NCBI RefSeq assembly: GCF_963678845.1
Contig: NZ_OY787468.1
Coordinates: forward strand, 1,017,822 to 1,081,821
Length of the DNA: 64,000 bases
Source: an uncultured Bacteroides sp.
Lineage (GTDB): Bacteria; Bacteroidota; Bacteroidia; Bacteroidales; Bacteroidaceae
Direction: 5' to 3'
The notes under the pieces are model-generated. The model saw nothing but the letters and a program-made list of their open reading frames with translations. It was not told the origin of the DNA and searched no databases. The position numbers and the translations under genes are program-made. Numbering within the stretch: the first letter of the stretch is position 1; every line of letters starts with the position of its first letter. Below, one piece after another: positions 63,676 through 64,000 of the stretch.

Positions 63676-63830
63676 TTTGTTCGTCTGCATATTAATTACA
63701 AACATAGGGACTGCTACAAAAATCAGTTATCTGCCACTAACCGGCTATTTCAATTACGCAATAACGTTGCAAACAACAGCTTGTTCAGCTTTCTAAGATA
63801 TGGTATCCTATTTAATAAGCTACCCATTTT
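63676..63830 (-). ncRNA. Candidate IS110 left-end noncoding RNA region
   Basis: IS110 elements carry a guide ('bridge') RNA in the noncoding DNA just upstream of the recombinase gene. This segment has no open frame and several short stems on the minus strand (GCAA/TTGC around CGTTA near 63755-63770; GTTA/TAAC near 63725-63745). The RNA is inferred from family knowledge and position; its ends and guide loops were not determined. Confidence 0.4.
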
Positions 63831-63842
63831 CCCCATTTTATC

Positions 63843-63938
63843 TAAGTGAGCCTTCATATGAAAACCCATGGGTTCACAGATGAATGCTCATGGGTCTTCA
63901 TTCGAGAACCCATGAGCCCTCAACTGAGGGCTCACTTA
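63843..63938. repeat. Cluster of nested palindromes
   Basis: Outer arms TAAGTGAGCC (63843-63852) and GGCTCACTTA (63929-63938) are exact complements. Inside are TTCATATGAA, AACCCATGGGTT (63863-63874), GCTCATGGGT (63886-63895) with ACCCATGAGC (63908-63917), and GAGCCCTCA (63914-63922) with TGAGGGCTC (63925-63933). The last two overlap, so the sequence can fold in alternative ways. No gene or T-run. Confidence 0.75.
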
Positions 63939-64000
63939 AGTTTCTTTGCAAAATAGATTAACTTATCAGAGAAAAGTGGCAAACAAACCCACTGTCACAA

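Overview
The window is a chromosomal segment of a Bacteroides-type bacterium (order Bacteroidales). Support comes from the gene content (SprA, an 'EISNMG'-type glutamate dehydrogenase beside a canonical paralogue, a two-domain malic enzyme/PTA fusion, many exported glycoside hydrolases and S9 peptidases), from AT-rich intergenic DNA, and from promoters matching the Bacteroides consensus TTTG-N19-TAnnTTTG. Two promoters (gdhA at 36372-36402 and the GH29 operon at 54964-54994) fit it exactly.

Layout. 1-4.5 kb: end of rimM, a FecE-like ABC ATPase, dxr and rseP. 4.6-8.1 kb: anaerobic ribonucleotide reductase nrdDG behind a cobalamin riboswitch. 8.3-10 kb: an APC-family amino acid permease. 10.0-11.2 kb: a gene desert holding a noncoding repeat element (E1), a perfect inverted repeat and a gene remnant. 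11.2-15.3 kb: GH51 arabinofuranosidase, hemolysin III-type membrane protein, CCA-adding enzyme. 15.4-25.4 kb: a lipoprotein, ruvA-sprA and lgt. 25.6-39.5 kb: M24 peptidase, rlpA, two glutamate dehydrogenases flanking an unusual receiver/PPDK_N fusion, a nitroreductase and a prolyl oligopeptidase, then maeB and a thioesterase. 39.6-45 kb: a DPP-IV-like peptidase divergent from a LuxR-type regulator plus epsC, then a MalY/PatB lyase; the last two point to cysteine metabolism. 45-47.2 kb: second copy of the repeat element (E2, inverted), a Fic protein with its own operator-like palindrome, and a small hypothetical gene. 47.3-64 kb: two near-identical ISL3-family insertion sequences in opposite orientation bracket an SGNH hydrolase, tcdA, a GH29-GH3 operon, tRNA-Phe and the sppA-lpxK-punA-thiL cluster. 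The right end holds a broken gene, a MITE-like relic, an IS110-family element and a cluster of nested palindromes.

Most genes are housekeeping or central metabolism. The least explained material is noncoding: a ~450-bp element present twice (E1/E2) with nine CCCTCAC/GTGAGGG heptamers in a 4-forward/5-reverse order, several long perfect palindromes at promoters, and the IS110 left flank, where a hairpin buries the transposase start codon. The most unusual protein is the 985-residue two-receiver plus PPDK_N fusion, which lacks the phosphohistidine and PEP-barrel domains of true dikinases. No CRISPR array, rRNA or prophage was seen.
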